Source: Arthrobacter alpinus (GTDB lineage Bacteria > Actinomycetota > Actinomycetes > Actinomycetales > Micrococcaceae). From it: a stretch of DNA of 64,000 nt. Position 1 is the stretch's first letter, and the number at the start of each line of letters is the position of its first letter. Position numbers and translations under genes: made by a program. This document shows positions 61,555 through 64,000 of the stretch, one piece after another. Location: NCBI RefSeq assembly GCF_001294625.1, contig NZ_CP012677.1, positions 3,224,001 through 3,288,000 on the forward strand, read 5' to 3'. The notes under the pieces were generated by a model. That model was not told where the DNA came from. It saw nothing but the letters and a program-made list of their open reading frames with translations, and did no database searches.

Positions 61555-63999
61555 CTAGGTGCGTCGGCGCACCAGGCGGTTTCCCGCCATGGCCCCGGCA
61601 CCCAGGAGCAGGACCAGCAAAGCCCCCAGGACTGTTGCATCCAACCCCATCGCACCTGTCTTTGCCAGAACCGGGTTGGCTAGGGTTGCTGTGCCGGCGG
61701 CCGGTGGCGCCACCGCGTCACCGGACAGCTCAACCGTGGTGTTGCACCCTAGGGCAAAGGTGACCGGGTCGAGGGCGTCGCCTGCCGCGTAGAAGTCAGC
61801 AAACGGCGCCACGCCGCTGGGCGCCAGGACGGCTGGGACGCCGGTGGCCGCGTATACGGTCGATTCCCGGTTCAGGGCCGCCCTACCCAGGTCGAGGGTG
61901 GCCAGCACGGCCCCCTTGTATTCGGTGTCCTCCCCGGGCTTGGACCCGGCAGTGGCTGATTCCAGTGAGCGGCTGAGCACGTCCGCACTCAGCGTTCCGG
62001 TGTTGCCTTCCATGGCCAAGGTGATGTTGTTGAATGTGACGGACAGGACTGGGCCGGAACCGTAGTCGTGTCCTTGGAAAGCGACCTCCCCGGCGAATTG
62101 CACCGTTCCACTTCGCTTGGCAGTGTCAATGGTTCCCTTGCCACCGGTGAAGACGAAGACATCGTTTGCCGTGGCCGCTTTGCCATTGAAGCCGACGTGG
62201 CCCTTGGCAATGTTGCCGGTGATGTACTTGCGGAAGGATTCCTTCACGCCCCAGGAGAGTGTCCCGTTGACAATGGTGCCGGCCGTGCACTGGTCCTTGC
62301 CCGGGTTCGGGGTGCTGGGTTCCAAGGGGGTCAGCGGAACAACCGGTTTCGTATCCGCTGGCGCAAAGATCTCAAAGGTGAGCAGGGCGAATTCCTCGAC
62401 CACGGCAAGGGCCTGGATGCCTCGCCTCGCGGCTGAGGGTGTGGCTGTTGCCTTTACGGTGTAAGTGCCCGGCTTCTGTCTGGCCGGAACAGCCCAGGTG
62501 GCGCTGAAAGTACCGTCCGCGGCAACTGTGACATCGTTGGCCGGAGCAAGCGCGCTCACGTCGAAGGAAAGAGGATCCAGTGCGACCCCTGCCTCGTAGA
62601 CGTTCGCAAACGCGGGAACCCCGGCCTCGGTGAGGGCCACAGGCAGGCCCGCAGCCTTCACTCCCTCCGCGTCGGAGGTAGCGGACGCTGTGTCCAAGGT
62701 CGCCACCACCACGTGGCGCAAGCTCTGAGCCGTTCCATCAGCTGACGTGCTGGTGACATCTGCACGCAGGGTCTTGTTCTTGACATCCACTGTCAGCTTG
62801 CTGATGGTGATGTGAAGGGCTCCCTCGTGCCCCGCCATGGTCAAGGTGCCCTTGAACCCAGCAATTTTCCCTGTGGCGTCATAGCTTGCGGCCGGGAAGT
62901 GGAAGGTGCCGTCCGGGTTGGCCGTGGCACCATCGCTGGCTGCAATATTGCCGTTGGCAATGGGGCCGGCAAGGTAGCTCCTGAAGGACTCCTTCACACC
63001 CCAATCCAGTCCACCAGTCGCGGGCGACGCCGGTCCGGAGACTGCCAAGACATTCTCACCTTCGGTGAAGGCAAGCACGCCCCCGGGGGTGAAGTTGCTG
63101 CCGGTGAACGTGATGGGCTGTCCGGCTTCGACAGCCTTCGCTTCGGTGTTGATTGCAGGAACCGGGACCTCCGGGGTCGGGTCCACCACCGGAGCCGATG
63201 GGTCCGCCCAGGCCAACGCCTGGAAGGCATCCTGCGAACGGTCATTGCTGTAGTCGTGGTCCGTGTTGTCGCCGAGCAAGGGTGAGTTGAAGGTCGCGAT
63301 GAACAGCTGGTCCTTCACAGCAGTGAATTCGCCGTTCTCAAAGACGGTGGTGACGCTGACTTCGAGGGGGCCGAAGGTACCGTCGGCGCGGACCTCAACA
63401 CGCTGGGCGCGTTCATGCAACGCCGGGCGGGCATTTCCGCCGGGCCCCTGGGCAACCTCGGCCACATAGATGACTCGGCCTGGTACGTAGCCGCTGCCGC
63501 TGACTCTCAGCGTGGAACCGTGTTTGAGCCCGTCTGCGGGGGTGACGCTGAGCGTTGCGGTTGACACCACAGGCGCATCGCCCACGGTGATGGGTGCGTA
63601 CAATTCCTGGGTAGCGTTCACGGTGCCGCCGGCAGCATAGGTATAGGCACCAAAGTTGCCCACCCCGGGCCACTCAACAGGCTCCCCGGAAACCACCTTC
63701 TTCTGCACCGTCAGCTCCGCAGCAAAGGAACCGTCAGCGGCAACCTCAACCCACTGACCCTTCACAGAAGACTGGTACGCCGGCACAATCAGGTCAAAGG
63801 CCGCCTGGCTCATGGCCCACTTCTGGTTCCCCACCACACGGGCCGAGGGTTGCGCACCCGACGACGGCTTCCACTCGTCAGCAAACTTGCCAAACACCAC
63901 ATACAAGCCGGCAGGGTTCCCGGCCGAAATGGGCGGCCTGGAACCGGAAGCGGCAACATTTGCCGCAGGATCGTACCCGGAACCCCGCACCAAAACCTT
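61555..63999 (-). CDS. HtaA-domain LAxTG surface protein, 5' end outside
   Basis: C-terminal 814 residues or so; the frame is still open at the window edge. Two HtaA heme-binding domains are seen: GGLDWGVKESFRSYLAGPIA and GTLSWGVKESFRKYITGNIA, each with the HtaA Tyr and a downstream His (MAGHEGAL, FQGHDYGSG). Between and before them are Ig-like or TGF-like repeats (VRGSGYDP, VSGSGYVPGR, FTGSNFTPGG). The C-terminus has LAKTGAMGLD, a membrane span and RRRT, a LAxTG sorting signal. Likely captures heme at the cell wall. Confidence 0.9.
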   Translation of the reverse strand, partial: KVLVRGSGYDPAANVAASGSRPPISAGNPAGLYVVFGKFADEWKPSSGAQPSARVVGNQKWAMSQAAFDLIVPAYQSSVKGQWVEVAADGSFAAELTVQKKVVSGEPVEWPGVGNFGAYTYAAGGTVNATQELYAPITVGDAPVVSTATLSVTPADGLKHGSTLRVSGSGYVPGRVIYVAEVAQGPGGNARPALHERAQRVEVRADGTFGPLEVSVTTVFENGEFTAVKDQLFIATFNSPLLGDNTDHDYSNDRSQDAFQALAWADPSAPVVDPTPEVPVPAINTEAKAVEAGQPITFTGSNFTPGGVLAFTEGENVLAVSGPASPATGGLDWGVKESFRSYLAGPIANGNIAASDGATANPDGTFHFPAASYDATGKIAGFKGTLTMAGHEGALHITISKLTVDVKNKTLRADVTSTSADGTAQSLRHVVVATLDTASATSDAEGVKAAGLPVALTEAGVPAFANVYEAGVALDPLSFDVSALAPANDVTVAADGTFSATWAVPARQKPGTYTVKATATPSAARRGIQALAVVEEFALLTFEIFAPADTKPVVPLTPLEPSTPNPGKDQCTAGTIVNGTLSWGVKESFRKYITGNIAKGHVGFNGKAATANDVFVFTGGKGTIDTAKRSGTVQFAGEVAFQGHDYGSGPVLSVTFNNITLAMEGNTGTLSADVLSRSLESATAGSKPGEDTEYKGAVLATLDLGRAALNRESTVYAATGVPAVLAPSGVAPFADFYAAGDALDPVTFALGCNTTVELSGDAVAPPAAGTATLANPVLAKTGAMGLDATVLGALLVLLLGAGAMAGNRLVRRRT

Positions 64000-64000
64000 C

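Noticed and set aside
1..64000. CRISPR arrays, tRNA and rRNA genes
   Set aside because: None seen on either strand by eye.

Overview
The window looks like chromosome from a high-GC actinobacterium of the Micrococcaceae, most likely Arthrobacter or a close relative. The reasons are strong G/C third-position bias, a DUF222/HNH endonuclease, LAxTG-type wall-anchored proteins, a CopD-CtaG fusion, a cysteine-poor L28-L33-S14 cluster and many GTG or ATGA-coupled starts. This is inferred from gene content; no tree or search was run. No rRNA, tRNA or CRISPR array was seen.

Layout. 0-5 kb: end of an HNH endonuclease, a decayed wall-anchored protein, a HerA-like ATPase and a single-pass membrane protein. 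6-12 kb (minus strand): a coupled NHL-thioredoxin/CopD-CtaG pair, HU, then rpmB-rpmG-rpsN. 12-15 kb: a second large LAxTG surface protein broken by one base, and a GDSL esterase. 15.5-20 kb: an ABC exporter divergent from a MarR regulator, an amidohydrolase and a VOC protein. 20-25 kb: a compact siderophore-iron uptake operon (binding protein, two permeases, ATPase, ferric-siderophore reductase) behind a DtxR-like palindrome. 25-31.4 kb: a glutathionyl-hydroquinone reductase and an OpuC-type compatible-solute ABC operon ending in a flavin disulfide oxidoreductase. 31.5-43.3 kb: a beta-lactamase-fold esterase, a coupled GH38/GH5-like glycosidase pair, acyl-CoA dehydrogenase, UspA, a GlcD-GlcF-type fusion and RraA.

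About 43.3-54.1 kb is an accessory segment. It holds a broken serine resolvase, a WYL regulator with an internal stop beside an alpha/beta hydrolase, long inverted repeats, an SDR/MarR pair with tandem operators, a 40-bp perfect palindrome, a defective IS256-type element with a clear 8-bp target duplication, a formate-dehydrogenase-like molybdoenzyme, a frameshifted ORF and a toxin-antitoxin pair with a short antitoxin.

54-64 kb returns to ordinary genes: an F420/NADP reductase-like protein, two hotdog thioesterases, a YdjM-type membrane protein, GntR, GNAT, a response regulator plus histidine kinase, a DUF456 protein, and the C-terminal part of a two-domain HtaA heme-binding LAxTG protein that runs off the window.

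No clearly new multi-gene system was found. The best leads are the repeated breakage of large LAxTG surface proteins by single-base indels, the coupled CopD-CtaG/NHL-thioredoxin pair, and the palindromes and recombinase debris of the accessory segment. The many single-base indels in short homopolymers may be decay, phase variation or sequencing error; reads would decide.
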